From an uncultured Clostridia bacterium (GTDB lineage: Bacteria > Bacillota > Clostridia > Oscillospirales > Oscillospiraceae), in contig CAMWSZ010000109.1 of assembly GCA_947177005.1 (NCBI GenBank), forward strand, positions 1 to 8,528: a stretch of 8,528 nt of DNA. The letters are read 5' to 3'. Every line of letters begins with the position of its first letter. Position 1 is the stretch's first letter. Below the pieces are notes generated by a model. It ran no database searches and was not told the DNA's origin. It worked only from the letters and a program-made list of their open reading frames with translations. Shown here piece after piece: positions 1 through 6,479 of the stretch. The translations under genes were made by a program, and so were the position numbers.

Positions 1-29
1 CAAAAAGCGCAAAAAGTGAGGATCTTTCC

Positions 30-821
30 TTGGCGGGCATGACAAATCATAGTTTTAACCGTAGTTGGGAAGAGTCGAAGTTCAAAATCGAGCTTGACGG
101 GGAACAGAATATTCCTTATTTTTACATGGAAAAGTCTCATGCGATAACTTTTTGGAAAGAGAAGTTGGATAAAGCGAAGGAATTTACCCTTCAGGCGCGG
201 AATGACAGCAAGCGAAACGGCGTTCTAATTGAAGTTGCAGCCCAGCATCCTTTGGAACCTGACGGAACTCCGGGAGTAGAATTTGCCAGGCGTTTGGACT
301 TGGGGTATAAACTGTATGACGAATATCGCAGGAAGAATATGCGCTGCAAGCTCTATGTGCCAGGAAGTTTACATATGTATAAAGGTGTAGTGGATAAAGT
401 TCCGCTCAGTGAAGCTGGCCGAAAATACCTGATAGATAAGGGGGTCTCCCCCGAGGATATTTATGGGGAGGACCAAAATGTAAAGTATCGGGGCACGGAT
501 GGCGTTTACAACTCTGCCGATGAGTGCTTTGTTGCGTCACAGATTTGGAAGGATGAGGGCTTTTCTGAACTCTGCTGTATCTGCTCTCCAATACAATCTA
601 TGCGTAAAACAACACACTATATAGCATTTGGGGCATTTCCAGCTGTTTTAACCTGCCCCTCTCCGGAATTGTTTCATGATTATGTATATGAGATGCTTAC
701 CGCTTTGCCGTACGTTCTGTATGAAGATCCCTATCTTGATCCAAAGGAATCGAAATTAGCAAGAAAGCACCGGATGGATCGTAAGCCTGGTTTTGCGAAT
801 GCGCAAGATACTGTAGAATAA
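30..821 (+). CDS. YdcF/DUF218-like protein, possibly 5'-incomplete
   Basis: Encodes about 263 residues, soluble, with no signal peptide or membrane segment visible. Residues about 63-205 resemble the YdcF/DUF218 fold: RNGVLIEVAA forms the first strand, then LSEAGRKYLIDKGV (126-139) matches the family's 'SEA..m..yL...Gv' block, EDIYGEDQN (142-150) the following 'I..E' strand, YNSADE (160-165) the 'T..NA' position, and SPIQSMRKT (186-194) the usual Ser/His-Arg turn. YdcF proteins bind nucleotide-type ligands or act on envelope precursors; the substrate here is unknown. The TTG at 30 has GTGAGG (16-21) at suitable spacing; an ATG at 39 is the alternative. No in-frame stop occurs between base 1 and 30, so the gene could begin outside the window. 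It is A/T-richer than its neighbours, convergent with them, and may be transferred. The family call comes from motif memory, not a search. Confidence 0.6.
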   Translation: MAGMTNHSFNRSWEESKFKIELDGEQNIPYFYMEKSHAITFWKEKLDKAKEFTLQARNDSKRNGVLIEVAAQHPLEPDGTPGVEFARRLDLGYKLYDEYRRKNMRCKLYVPGSLHMYKGVVDKVPLSEAGRKYLIDKGVSPEDIYGEDQNVKYRGTDGVYNSADECFVASQIWKDEGFSELCCICSPIQSMRKTTHYIAFGAFPAVLTCPSPELFHDYVYEMLTALPYVLYEDPYLDPKESKLARKHRMDRKPGFANAQDTVE

Positions 822-863
822 TGGGAAACACTTTATTGCCTTAATTTTTCCCTCCCTATGTCG

Positions 864-901
864 AAAAAGCCTGGATTCTCATGGAAGAGAATCCAGGCTT
901 T
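864..901 (-). terminator. Rho-independent terminator of the SLH-protein gene
   Basis: A perfect 15-bp inverted repeat (866-880 with 887-901, 6-base loop). Read on the - strand the stem ends in five T residues (868-864), as expected for an intrinsic terminator about 80 bases past the stop codon at 984. On the + strand only three T residues follow, so it could at best weakly stop transcription of the convergent + gene ending at 821. Confidence 0.88.
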
Positions 902-983
902 GAAAGAAGCGGGAAAAATGGGAGAGGCGGTTTATTACACTCGCTTCCGTTTTTTGCATGGCAGTTCTGCTGACGGACTGCGC

Positions 984-1955
984 TTATTTTTTACTGGCCC
1001 GGTACAGGAATGTGACGATCTGTCCTCTTGTGCAGACGGCATCCGGACTGAAGGTATGCTCTCCGGTTCCGGAGGCGATGCCCTGCGCGGCGACCCAGGC
1101 GACAGCCTGCGCATAGTAGGCGTCGTTTGGCACATCCGTAAAATTGCTGTTATTTGCGGTGGTGGGAGATCCAGCTTTCCGATAGAGGAAAGCGGCCAAC
1201 TGGCCTCTGGTCACAGCCTCGTCAGGACTGAAGGAGGTTCCGGAGACGATGTTCTGTTCCGCGGCCCACAACACCGCGTCATGGTAATAGGCGTTGTCCT
1301 TGACATCGGTAAAGGGGTTATTTTGGTTCTTCGGTTTGGGGGACCCGGCGGACCGCCAGAGCAAGGTAATGGTTTGGGCCCGGGTACAGTTCTGATCGGG
1401 GCTGAAGGTGGTCTCAGTGGTGCCGGAAGCAATCCCCTGCTGTACTGCCCACTGCACGGCGTCGTAATAATAAGCCTTGGCATCCACATCGGAAAACTGG
1501 ACAGCCGGGGCACTTGGGGTTTTGCCGGCAGCTGTGCGCTCGGATACGGCAGGCTGTGTACTGGCCGTATTTTTGCTGGCAGCGGGCTTACTGTCCGGGA
1601 CGCTGCTGCCTGACGGCTGACGGGTGGTGCTCTTGAGGAGCGTCCTCAATTCGGCCGTAAGCTTCGTAGCGGCCTCTGCGGAGACCGTGCCGCCGTCCAG
1701 CAAGTTCTGCGCCTTTTGGATACAGGCATCAAGGGCCTCATTTTTTCCTGCACAGGGGCTGGATTTTGCCTCGGCAAGCAGCGTGCGCAGCACTGCAATG
1801 ACCTGTTCCGGAGCCTTCTCCGCGGCCAGCTTCTCCAGACCTTTTACGCCCTTGAGCACGCTTTTTGCAGTTTCACCCGCATTTCCGCCGCTTTTTTCTG
1901 CCAATCCCTGCATCGCGTTTTTGGCCAGCTTACTGGCATCATCAAGATTAAACAT
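984..1955 (-). CDS. S-layer homology (SLH) triple-repeat protein lacking a signal peptide
   Basis: Encodes 323 residues. Residues 1-108 are Ala/Lys/Leu-rich and likely helical; 109-150 form a Ser/Thr/Pro/Ala linker; three SLH repeats follow at about 152-203, 214-262 and 271-320. Each repeat opens with F(S/T)DV (154, 215, 272), continues with YY..AV.WA...I.SGT and FSPD, and ends TR.Q....L.R. SLH triplets normally form a trimer-like prong that anchors proteins to pyruvylated secondary cell-wall polymers outside the cell. The N-terminus (MFNLDDASKLAKNAM) has no hydrophobic core, and an in-frame TAA lies at 1974-1976 just upstream, so the ATG at 1953-1955 is the real start and no export signal was missed. 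AAAGGCGG precedes it at ordinary spacing. It has its own promoter and terminator. The SLH call is secure; location and role are open. Confidence 0.93.
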   Translation of the reverse strand: MFNLDDASKLAKNAMQGLAEKSGGNAGETAKSVLKGVKGLEKLAAEKAPEQVIAVLRTLLAEAKSSPCAGKNEALDACIQKAQNLLDGGTVSAEAATKLTAELRTLLKSTTRQPSGSSVPDSKPAASKNTASTQPAVSERTAAGKTPSAPAVQFSDVDAKAYYYDAVQWAVQQGIASGTTETTFSPDQNCTRAQTITLLWRSAGSPKPKNQNNPFTDVKDNAYYHDAVLWAAEQNIVSGTSFSPDEAVTRGQLAAFLYRKAGSPTTANNSNFTDVPNDAYYAQAVAWVAAQGIASGTGEHTFSPDAVCTRGQIVTFLYRASKK

Positions 1956-1985
1956 GGAACGTACCGCCTTTCTTTATATAAGGTC

Positions 1986-2014
1986 AGTATAACACACTTT
2001 ACTGCTTGTGTCGA
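1986..2014 (-). promoter_or_regulatory. Sigma-A promoter of the SLH-protein gene
   Basis: On the - strand TCGACA (2009-2014), a 17-base spacer and TATACT (1986-1991), with TG one base before the -10 box (extended -10). Transcription would begin near 1979, giving a leader of about 24 bases before the ATG at 1955. The gene can therefore be expressed independently of trpB2, whose stop codon is about 25 bases upstream of the -35 box. Confidence 0.8.
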
Positions 2015-2039
2015 GAATTATTTCCAGATTTTTAGAAAA

Positions 2040-3410
2040 TCAGCCGTTTACCTCCGGCAGCCGGGCCAGGGATTTGGCGATATCTTCATCCGTGGGGACG
2101 TTATTGGTCATCTCGCCGTTGTGGAACTTCTCATACGCCACCAGATCGAAATAGCCGGTACCGGTAAGGCCAAAGAGTATGGTTTTTTCCTCGCCGGTTT
2201 CTTTGCACTTCAAAGCCTCGTCGATAGCCGCACGGATAGCGTGACTGCTTTCCGGCGCGGGCAAAGTACCCTCTGCCCGGGCAAACAGCTCAGCAGCTTC
2301 AAAGACGCCGGTCTGTGGGACAGAGCGGGCTTCCATATAGCCGTCGGCGTAGAGCTGGCTGAGGATACTGCTCATGCCGTGGAAACGGAGGCCGCCGGCG
2401 TGGTCGGCGGAGGGGATGAAGCTGCTGCCCAGGGTGTACATCTTGGCCAGCGGGCAGACCATACCGGTATCACAGAAGTCGTAAGCGTATTTGCCGCGGG
2501 TAAAGGAGGGGCAGGATTCCGGCTCTACGGCAATGATGCGGTAATCGGCTTCACCGCGCAGCTTCTGGCCCATAAAGGGCGCGATCAGGCCGCCCAGATT
2601 GCTGCCGCCGCCAGCGCAGCCGATGATGATATCCGGCTTGACGCCGTATTTATCCATAGCGATTTTGCTCTCCAGACCGATGACCGACTGATGAAGCAGC
2701 ACCTGATTGAGCACGCTGCCCAGCACATAGCGGTAGCCTTCGTTGGACACGGCGGCCTCCACAGCCTCGCTGATGGCGCAGCCAAGGGAACCGGTAGTAC
2801 CGGGGAATTCGGCGAGGATCTTTTTTCCCACCTGTGTGGTTTCGGAGGGCGACGGCGTAACGCTGGAGCCGTAGACGCGCATGACCTCGCGGCGGAAGGG
2901 CTTTTGCTCATAGGAGCACTTGACCATAAACACCTTGCAGTCCAGGCCCAGATAGCTGCACGCCATAGACAGGGCAGTGCCCCACTGTCCGGCGCCGGTT
3001 TCGGTGGTAACGCCTTTCAGGCCCTGCTTTTTGGCGTAGTACGCCTGCGCGATAGCGGAGTTGAGTTTGTGGGAACCGGAGGTATTGTTGCCCTCGAATT
3101 TGTAGTAGATTTTAGCGGGAGTGTCCAATTTTTTCTCCAGGCAGTAGGCGCGGACCAGGGGCGACGGACGGTACATCTTGTAGAAGTCCCGGATTTCCTG
3201 CGGGATGTGGAAGAGTGGGGTATCGTTGTCCAGCTCCTGCCGGACCAGCTCGGCGCAGAAGACGCCTTCCAATTCCTGCGCGGTCATTGGCTGGCCGGTG
3301 CCGGGGTTGAGGAGCGGGGCGGGTTTGTTTTTCATATCCGCCCGGAGGTTGTACCAGGAAGTGGGCATTTCGTCCTCGGAGAGGTAGATTTTGTAGGGAA
3401 TTTCGCTCAT
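2040..3410 (-). CDS. trpB2: Tryptophan synthase beta chain, TrpB2 type
   Basis: A 456-residue PLP enzyme of the TrpB2 (TrpB-like) class, which condenses L-serine with indole to L-tryptophan in the cytoplasm. The PLP lysine is K115 in SGSHKLN (111-117), the catalytic Glu is E137 in ETGAGQWG (137-144), the phosphate-binding loop is GGGSN (267-271), and the C-terminal block has PAPESSHA (384-391) and GLTGTGYFD (414-422). The extended N-terminus (IYLSEDEMPTSWYNLRADM) and PSPLVRA (82-88) are typical of TrpB2, which is longer than TrpB1 (about 400 residues). The reading frame is open to 3653, but AAAGGAG at 3420-3426 sets the start at 3410 and upstream sequence is the riboswitch. No trpA, trpC or trpD is adjacent. 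TrpB2 can use free indole, so salvage of external indole is an inference. It is regulated by the Trp T-box upstream. Confidence 0.95.
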   Translation of the reverse strand: MSEIPYKIYLSEDEMPTSWYNLRADMKNKPAPLLNPGTGQPMTAQELEGVFCAELVRQELDNDTPLFHIPQEIRDFYKMYRPSPLVRAYCLEKKLDTPAKIYYKFEGNNTSGSHKLNSAIAQAYYAKKQGLKGVTTETGAGQWGTALSMACSYLGLDCKVFMVKCSYEQKPFRREVMRVYGSSVTPSPSETTQVGKKILAEFPGTTGSLGCAISEAVEAAVSNEGYRYVLGSVLNQVLLHQSVIGLESKIAMDKYGVKPDIIIGCAGGGSNLGGLIAPFMGQKLRGEADYRIIAVEPESCPSFTRGKYAYDFCDTGMVCPLAKMYTLGSSFIPSADHAGGLRFHGMSSILSQLYADGYMEARSVPQTGVFEAAELFARAEGTLPAPESSHAIRAAIDEALKCKETGEEKTILFGLTGTGYFDLVAYEKFHNGEMTNNVPTDEDIAKSLARLPEVNG

Positions 3411-3419
3411 GACTGTATA

Positions 3420-3426
3420 CTCCTTT
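3420..3426 (-). promoter_or_regulatory. Ribosome binding site deciding the trpB2 start
   Basis: AAAGGAG on the - strand, 9 bases before ATG at 3408-3410. It lies downstream of the T-box terminator, so translation from the longer open frame (to 3653) is ruled out: that stretch is structured leader RNA. Confidence 0.85.
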
Positions 3427-3445
3427 TCGGTAGATTGGGACAAAG

Positions 3446-3482
3446 AAAAACGTCTCTGTCCCTCATTGCTGGGACAGAGACG
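3446..3482 (-). terminator. T-box regulated terminator hairpin
   Basis: A perfect 12-bp stem (3471-3482 with 3451-3462, 8-base loop) followed on the - strand by five T residues (3450-3446). Its 5' arm contains CTCTGTCCC (3471-3479), which is also the 3' arm of the antiterminator, so the two structures exclude each other. It should form when tRNA-Trp is charged and stop transcription before trpB2. Confidence 0.93.
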
Positions 3483-3727
3483 GAAAAAAATCGTTCGTAC
3501 TCTGCGGTGCCACCCGGCTTGACGTCTTTGACGTCCACTTACTGCGCACAGACATGCGCTGGTTTTGGTAACGGAGCGCCGCTCCGGCGTTGCTACTGGC
3601 GGTCTGAAAGACGGCGTTGGGTCAGCCCTCGAAAGCCCATTCCTCCGGCCCATCCCCGCCGCGGTTCCACCCTGCGCGGCTCTCTGAAGAGTACCTGACC
3701 GGACTACTTACACTTTCTCAACGGTTT
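3446..3727 (-). promoter_or_regulatory. T-box riboswitch, tRNA-Trp specific, controlling trpB2
   Basis: Stem I: the base helix GAAAG (3713-3717) with CTTTC (3631-3635) closes an internal loop with AGTA (3705-3708) opposite GAA (3640-3642), the loop-E signature of specifier loops. The triplet right after GAA is TGG (3637-3639), the Trp codon. Above it TCCGG (3699-3703) pairs with CCGGA (3644-3648). AGAGA (3681-3685) then leads to a distal helix of GCCGCG (3675-3680) with CGCGGC (3658-3663), closing a loop with GGTGGAA. The T-box proper GGGTGGCACCGC is at 3504-3515. The antiterminator pairs GGG (3513-3515) with CCC (3471-3473) and GCAGAG (3500-3505) with CTCTGT (3474-3479), leaving the seven-base bulge TGGCACC. 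TGGC is complementary to GCCA, that is discriminator G73 plus CCA, as in bacterial tRNA-Trp. Uncharged tRNA-Trp should stabilise the antiterminator and switch trpB2 on. Bounds run from the inferred transcript start to the terminator T-run. Confidence 0.95.
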
Positions 3728-3733
3728 AGGGGG

Positions 3734-3762
3734 ATTATACCGCATCTAAGGAGTTCTGTCAA
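3734..3762 (-). promoter_or_regulatory. Consensus sigma-A promoter for the T-box/trpB2 transcript
   Basis: On the - strand TTGACA (3757-3762), a 17-base spacer and TATAAT (3734-3739): an exact match to both consensus boxes. The expected start is near A3727, just before T-box stem I. Such a strong promoter fits a gene whose output is set by termination rather than initiation. Confidence 0.93.
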
Positions 3763-3827
3763 GGGGGAAATTGAGCGCCGCAGCGAAGCGCGGGGATTAT
3801 GGTGCAGACAGTCTGACCGGGTTATCG

Positions 3828-4616
3828 TTATTCATATTTCCGTCCCACCACGTAAACCGGACCGAACAGTCCGCCGAAAAAGGCCGGGAAAAACAGGAAC
3901 AGTTGGATAAACGGCGCCGCATATTCCGTATATTCCACCGGCGCCAGTATCAGCGCAATCCCATGCAGCACCGCATACGCAGGAATCCAAAGCGCCATTG
4001 TTACCGCACACCAAATCCGCAGGGCGTGCAGGATATGGGGCCAGTTGCTGTTGTTGAAGCGGACGCCGGGGACATTCATGCGGAACGCGCCCTCGCTGTA
4101 AAAATCGATGCGGTACTGGTCGTAAAAAGTGGGCAGCTTTTCTGTAGCAAGGAAACAGAAATGGATGCCGAACACTGCCGCCAGAAAGGGTGGAAGCACC
4201 ATAAATACGACAGCCGGATCAAACAGCAGCCGCCAGAAAAGCAGTGTTTCCGCCATTTCGCAGAGCAGGCATACGGCATAAATCCGTCCCCAACGCCGGC
4301 GGTTTTGCCGCTGGGTTTCCTCCTCCTGCTTCGTGAGCTGGACAACCACGCTCTGTACCAGCTGTTCCGTCTCCTGCGCGTCCGGTTCGTCCCGGATGTA
4401 CTCGCCGCTCAGCAGTTCGGTGACGGACACGCTCAAAATATCCGCCAGCGGCTGAAGCAGCGAGATGTCCGGCAAACTCAGGCCGCGTTCCCACTTGCTG
4501 ACGGCCTTGTCGGAAATAAACAGCCGGTCCGCCAGCTCCTTTTGTGTCATGCCCCTCTCTTTCCGCAGCCGCGACACGAACACACCGAATTTTTCGTTGT
4601 CGATTCTGAACATCAT
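3828..4616 (-). CDS. XRE-family regulator with C-terminal membrane domain
   Basis: Encodes 262 residues. Residues 8-70 are an XRE/Cro helix-turn-helix (GVFVSRLRKERGMTQKELAD, then ISDKAVSKWERG, ISLLQPLADILSVSVTELL). A charged stretch (72-108) leads to four likely membrane helices at about 112-132, 136-157, 197-224 and 233-257, so the DNA-binding head is probably tethered to the cytoplasmic membrane. Between helices 2 and 3 is a polar segment (FYSEGAFRMNVPGVRFNNSN, 172-191) that I have the impression recurs in related membrane XRE proteins. The ATG at 4616 has AAGGAGG 7 bases upstream; the longer frame to 4658 has no such support, and a second ATG follows directly. It is 92 bases downstream of the histidine kinase gene with no clear terminator between, so read-through is possible. 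Target and signal are unknown; it may serve the same envelope response as the kinase. Confidence 0.85.
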   Translation of the reverse strand: MMFRIDNEKFGVFVSRLRKERGMTQKELADRLFISDKAVSKWERGLSLPDISLLQPLADILSVSVTELLSGEYIRDEPDAQETEQLVQSVVVQLTKQEEETQRQNRRRWGRIYAVCLLCEMAETLLFWRLLFDPAVVFMVLPPFLAAVFGIHFCFLATEKLPTFYDQYRIDFYSEGAFRMNVPGVRFNNSNWPHILHALRIWCAVTMALWIPAYAVLHGIALILAPVEYTEYAAPFIQLFLFFPAFFGGLFGPVYVVGRKYE

Positions 4617-4622
4617 GTATGC

Positions 4623-4630
4623 ACCTCCTT
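4623..4630 (-). promoter_or_regulatory. Ribosome binding site deciding the XRE start
   Basis: AAGGAGGT on the - strand, close to the ideal anti-16S complement, placed for ATG at 4616 or the adjacent ATG at 4613. It excludes the upstream in-frame start at 4658. Confidence 0.85.
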
Positions 4631-4636
4631 GCCGGA

Positions 4637-4665
4637 ATGATACATGCAAAGGCGTCATTTGGCAA
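4637..4665 (-). promoter_or_regulatory. Possible sigma-A promoter of the XRE gene
   Basis: TTGCCA (4660-4665), a 17-base spacer and TATCAT (4637-4642) on the - strand. The start would fall near 4630, immediately before the ribosome binding site, giving a very short leader of about 14 bases. The boxes are good but not perfect and the tight spacing is a reason for caution. Confidence 0.5.
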
Positions 4666-4708
4666 CCGACTGGCAGTAGAGTTCAGTATTTGCAATGGTT
4701 TCCGGGCG

Positions 4709-5695
4709 CTACTCCACCTCCAGGTACGGCCTTGCCAGTCCAATGGAGATACGTGTACCCTTTCCCGGCTCGGAATCCGCGGTAATGGTGTGCCCCAGCT
4801 TCCGGCAGATCTGCCTGCACAGATACAGTCCGATCCCTGTGGAACGCTTATCGGCCCTTCCGTTGCAGCCGGTAAAACCGCGCTCAAAAATCCGGGGCAG
4901 GTCTTCATAGGCGATGCCCACGCCGTCATCCTCAATGAGCAGGAAATCCATTTCGGAGCGGACCGTCACATGCCCGCCGGGCGAATACTTGACCGCGTTG
5001 GACAGGACCTGCTCCACCACCAATTGCAGCCATTTTTCGTCGGTCAGGACGGTCATGCCGGTTTCCCGCAGGTCAACCGACACTTTGCCCCGGATAAACA
5101 GCGGCGCGTATCTCCGCACGGCCTTCCGCAAAATGGTATCCAGCGGATACTCCCGGATCATGTAATCGGAGGACGCGCCGTCCAGGCGCAGGTAGCTCAG
5201 CACCAGTTCCACATACCGCTCCACCCGGAACAGCTCTGCCGACAGTTCCGCTCCGCGTTCGGTGTCGCCTTCCTGCAATATCAGGCGCATTGCGGCAATG
5301 GGGGTTTTGATCTGATGAACCCAAAGCGTATAATAATCGGTTGTTTCCCGGCGCCAAGCGTCGGACGCGGAGGTGACGTCCCGGCGTTCGCGGTCCAGTT
5401 CCTGAAGCAGCTCGTGATAAACGGTTTCCTTTGGCCCGACGGCTTCGGGCAGCTGATCCAGCAGGAGGGAGGCGCGGCCCAGCAGGCTCTCCAGCAGGCG
5501 GATTTTCCGGCGGTAGCGGATAAAATCCACGCAGGTCCAGACGCACAGAGCCGCCGCACAGAGCAGGCCGCCGTAACCGGCGGCCTCCACGGGCAGGTCG
5601 TAGAGGAACAGCACGAACGCGAACATAGCCGTACACAGCACCAGCAGCAGCAAAAACCAGATTCGTTCTTTCAGATATCCACAGATAATTTTCAT
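4709..5695 (-). CDS. Bce-type (intramembrane-sensing) sensor histidine kinase
   Basis: Encodes 328 residues, the size of BceS/YvcQ/YxdK kinases. Two membrane helices (about 13-32 and 38-58) are joined by a very short loop, so there is no extracellular sensor domain. The dimerisation helix carries YYTLWVHQIKTPIAAM with phospho-acceptor H127; the ATPase domain has the N box EQVLSNAVKYSP (228-239, N233), G1 DDGVGI (256-261), F box PRIFERGFTG (267-276) and G2 GIGLYL (287-292), all intact. Bce kinases detect antimicrobial peptides or envelope damage through a partner ABC transporter. Here no transporter gene follows; a membrane XRE gene does. The ATG at 5695 is 9 bases after the response regulator stop and has only a weak ribosome binding site, which suggests translational coupling. 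The kinase call is secure; the Bce subtype rests on architecture and the H-box context. Confidence 0.93.
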   Translation of the reverse strand: MKIICGYLKERIWFLLLLVLCTAMFAFVLFLYDLPVEAAGYGGLLCAAALCVWTCVDFIRYRRKIRLLESLLGRASLLLDQLPEAVGPKETVYHELLQELDRERRDVTSASDAWRRETTDYYTLWVHQIKTPIAAMRLILQEGDTERGAELSAELFRVERYVELVLSYLRLDGASSDYMIREYPLDTILRKAVRRYAPLFIRGKVSVDLRETGMTVLTDEKWLQLVVEQVLSNAVKYSPGGHVTVRSEMDFLLIEDDGVGIAYEDLPRIFERGFTGCNGRADKRSTGIGLYLCRQICRKLGHTITADSEPGKGTRISIGLARPYLEVE

Positions 5696-5704
5696 AGCGC
5701 ACCG

Positions 5705-6379
5705 TCATGCAATGAGGTAACCCAGCCCTTTTTTGGTATGGATAAAGTGTTCCAGACCGATTCCCTCCAGCTTCCGGCGGAGGCGGGCCATATTGACCGT
5801 CAGGGTATTTTCGTCCACAAAGCTGTCGGTTTCCCAGAGCTTCTGCATCAGGGTATCCCGTGAAACGGTGCGGTTTTTGTGTTCCAGCAGCACTTGCAGA
5901 ATCCGGTATTCGTTCCGGGTCAGTTCCAGACGTTTTCCGTCATAGGAGAGGGTATTGTCGCCAGTGTCCAGCACAGCGCCGCGGTGTTCCAGCAGGGGCG
6001 GGGCGGCGCTGAAATCGTAGGTCCGGCGCAGCAGGGCCTGGATTTTTGCGGCCAGCACCTCCAGATCAAAGGGCTTTGGGATAAAATCGTCTCCGCCCAT
6101 GTTCATCGCCATAACGATATTCATGTTGTCGGAGGCGGAGGACAGGAAGATAATAGGCACTTGGCTGAGCCGCCGGATCTCGCCGCACCAGTGGTAGCCG
6201 TTGCGGAAGGGGAGGCCGATGTCCAGCAGGACCAAATGGGGGGAAAAGGCGGAAAATTCCTCCAAAACGCGGGTCAGATCCTGTGCGCGCCGGGCCTCCC
6301 AGCCCCAGGAGGCGATATATTTCACGATAGCGGAAGCGATGACCTCATCGTCCTCCACGAGAAAAATTCTATACATCAT
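5705..6379 (-). CDS. OmpR/PhoB-family response regulator (BceR-like)
   Basis: Encodes 224 residues. The receiver domain (1-118) has acidic residues D10 and D11, phospho-acceptor D53 in LLDIGLP, the switch Ser at 80-81 (FLSSASD) and K102 in IPKPF. The winged-helix DNA-binding domain (127-223) has LTRNEYRILQVLLEHKNRTV, the recognition helix region VDENTLTVNMARLRRKL and the C-terminal hairpin HTKKGLGYLIA. It should be phosphorylated by the histidine kinase encoded directly downstream and bind direct repeats at target promoters. Two ATG codons in tandem (6379 and 6376) could both start; the ribosome binding site is weak. No convincing promoter is visible in the 121 bases before it, so transcription may come through from hpf. 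Target promoters are not identifiable here. Confidence 0.94.
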   Translation of the reverse strand: MMYRIFLVEDDEVIASAIVKYIASWGWEARRAQDLTRVLEEFSAFSPHLVLLDIGLPFRNGYHWCGEIRRLSQVPIIFLSSASDNMNIVMAMNMGGDDFIPKPFDLEVLAAKIQALLRRTYDFSAAPPLLEHRGAVLDTGDNTLSYDGKRLELTRNEYRILQVLLEHKNRTVSRDTLMQKLWETDSFVDENTLTVNMARLRRKLEGIGLEHFIHTKKGLGYLIA

Positions 6380-6453
6380 ATCAGTCTTTCATTTCCTGTG
6401 CGCAGCCGGACGGAAATCCGGGCATTGGGTGAGGGAGTGCCTGACACAGCAGA

Positions 6454-6479
6454 GGAGCGAAGCCCAAAGGCTCCGCTCC
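6454..6479 (-). other. Hairpin 3' of hpf, in the hpf-response regulator gap
   Basis: An 11-bp stem (6454-6464 with 6469-6479) with a 4-base loop, 21 bases after the hpf stop. As - strand RNA the single non-Watson-Crick position is a G-U pair; as + strand RNA it would be an A-C mismatch, so the - strand RNA is probably the functional form. There is no T-run after it, so it is not a typical intrinsic terminator; it may attenuate read-through or protect the hpf 3' end. A smaller 5-bp hairpin lies at 6406-6421. The rest of this 121-base gap shows nothing recognisable. Confidence 0.5.

Noticed and set aside
984..1500. The SLH repeats read as a tandem DNA repeat or mobile element
   Set aside because: The repeats are protein-level duplications of a known domain, diverged at the DNA level, with no transposase or terminal repeats.
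858..1613. + strand open frame (251 codons) antisense to the SLH gene
   Set aside because: It begins inside the terminator hairpin and its Gly-rich translation merely mirrors the SLH repeats.
3411..3653. N-terminal extension of trpB2 to 3653
   Set aside because: This stretch is the T-box leader with its terminator; the ribosome binding site at 3420-3426 sets the start at 3410.
1716..3698. Very long + strand open frame (660 codons) antisense to trpB2
   Set aside because: It is the mirror of a well-conserved PLP enzyme and of the T-box, has no ribosome binding site, and its composition follows the third-position GC bias of the - strand gene.
3763..3827. GC-rich inverted bases after the XRE stop as a terminator
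   Set aside because: Only a short CCGC/GCGG stem with a large loop and no T-run on the - strand; not enough to call.
4617..4658. N-terminal extension of the XRE protein to 4658
   Set aside because: The ideal AAGGAGG lies inside this extension and points to ATG at 4616.
4619..5863. + strand open frame (414 codons) antisense to the histidine kinase
   Set aside because: The opposite strand encodes an intact kinase with every catalytic box; the frame is a shadow of high GC codon use.
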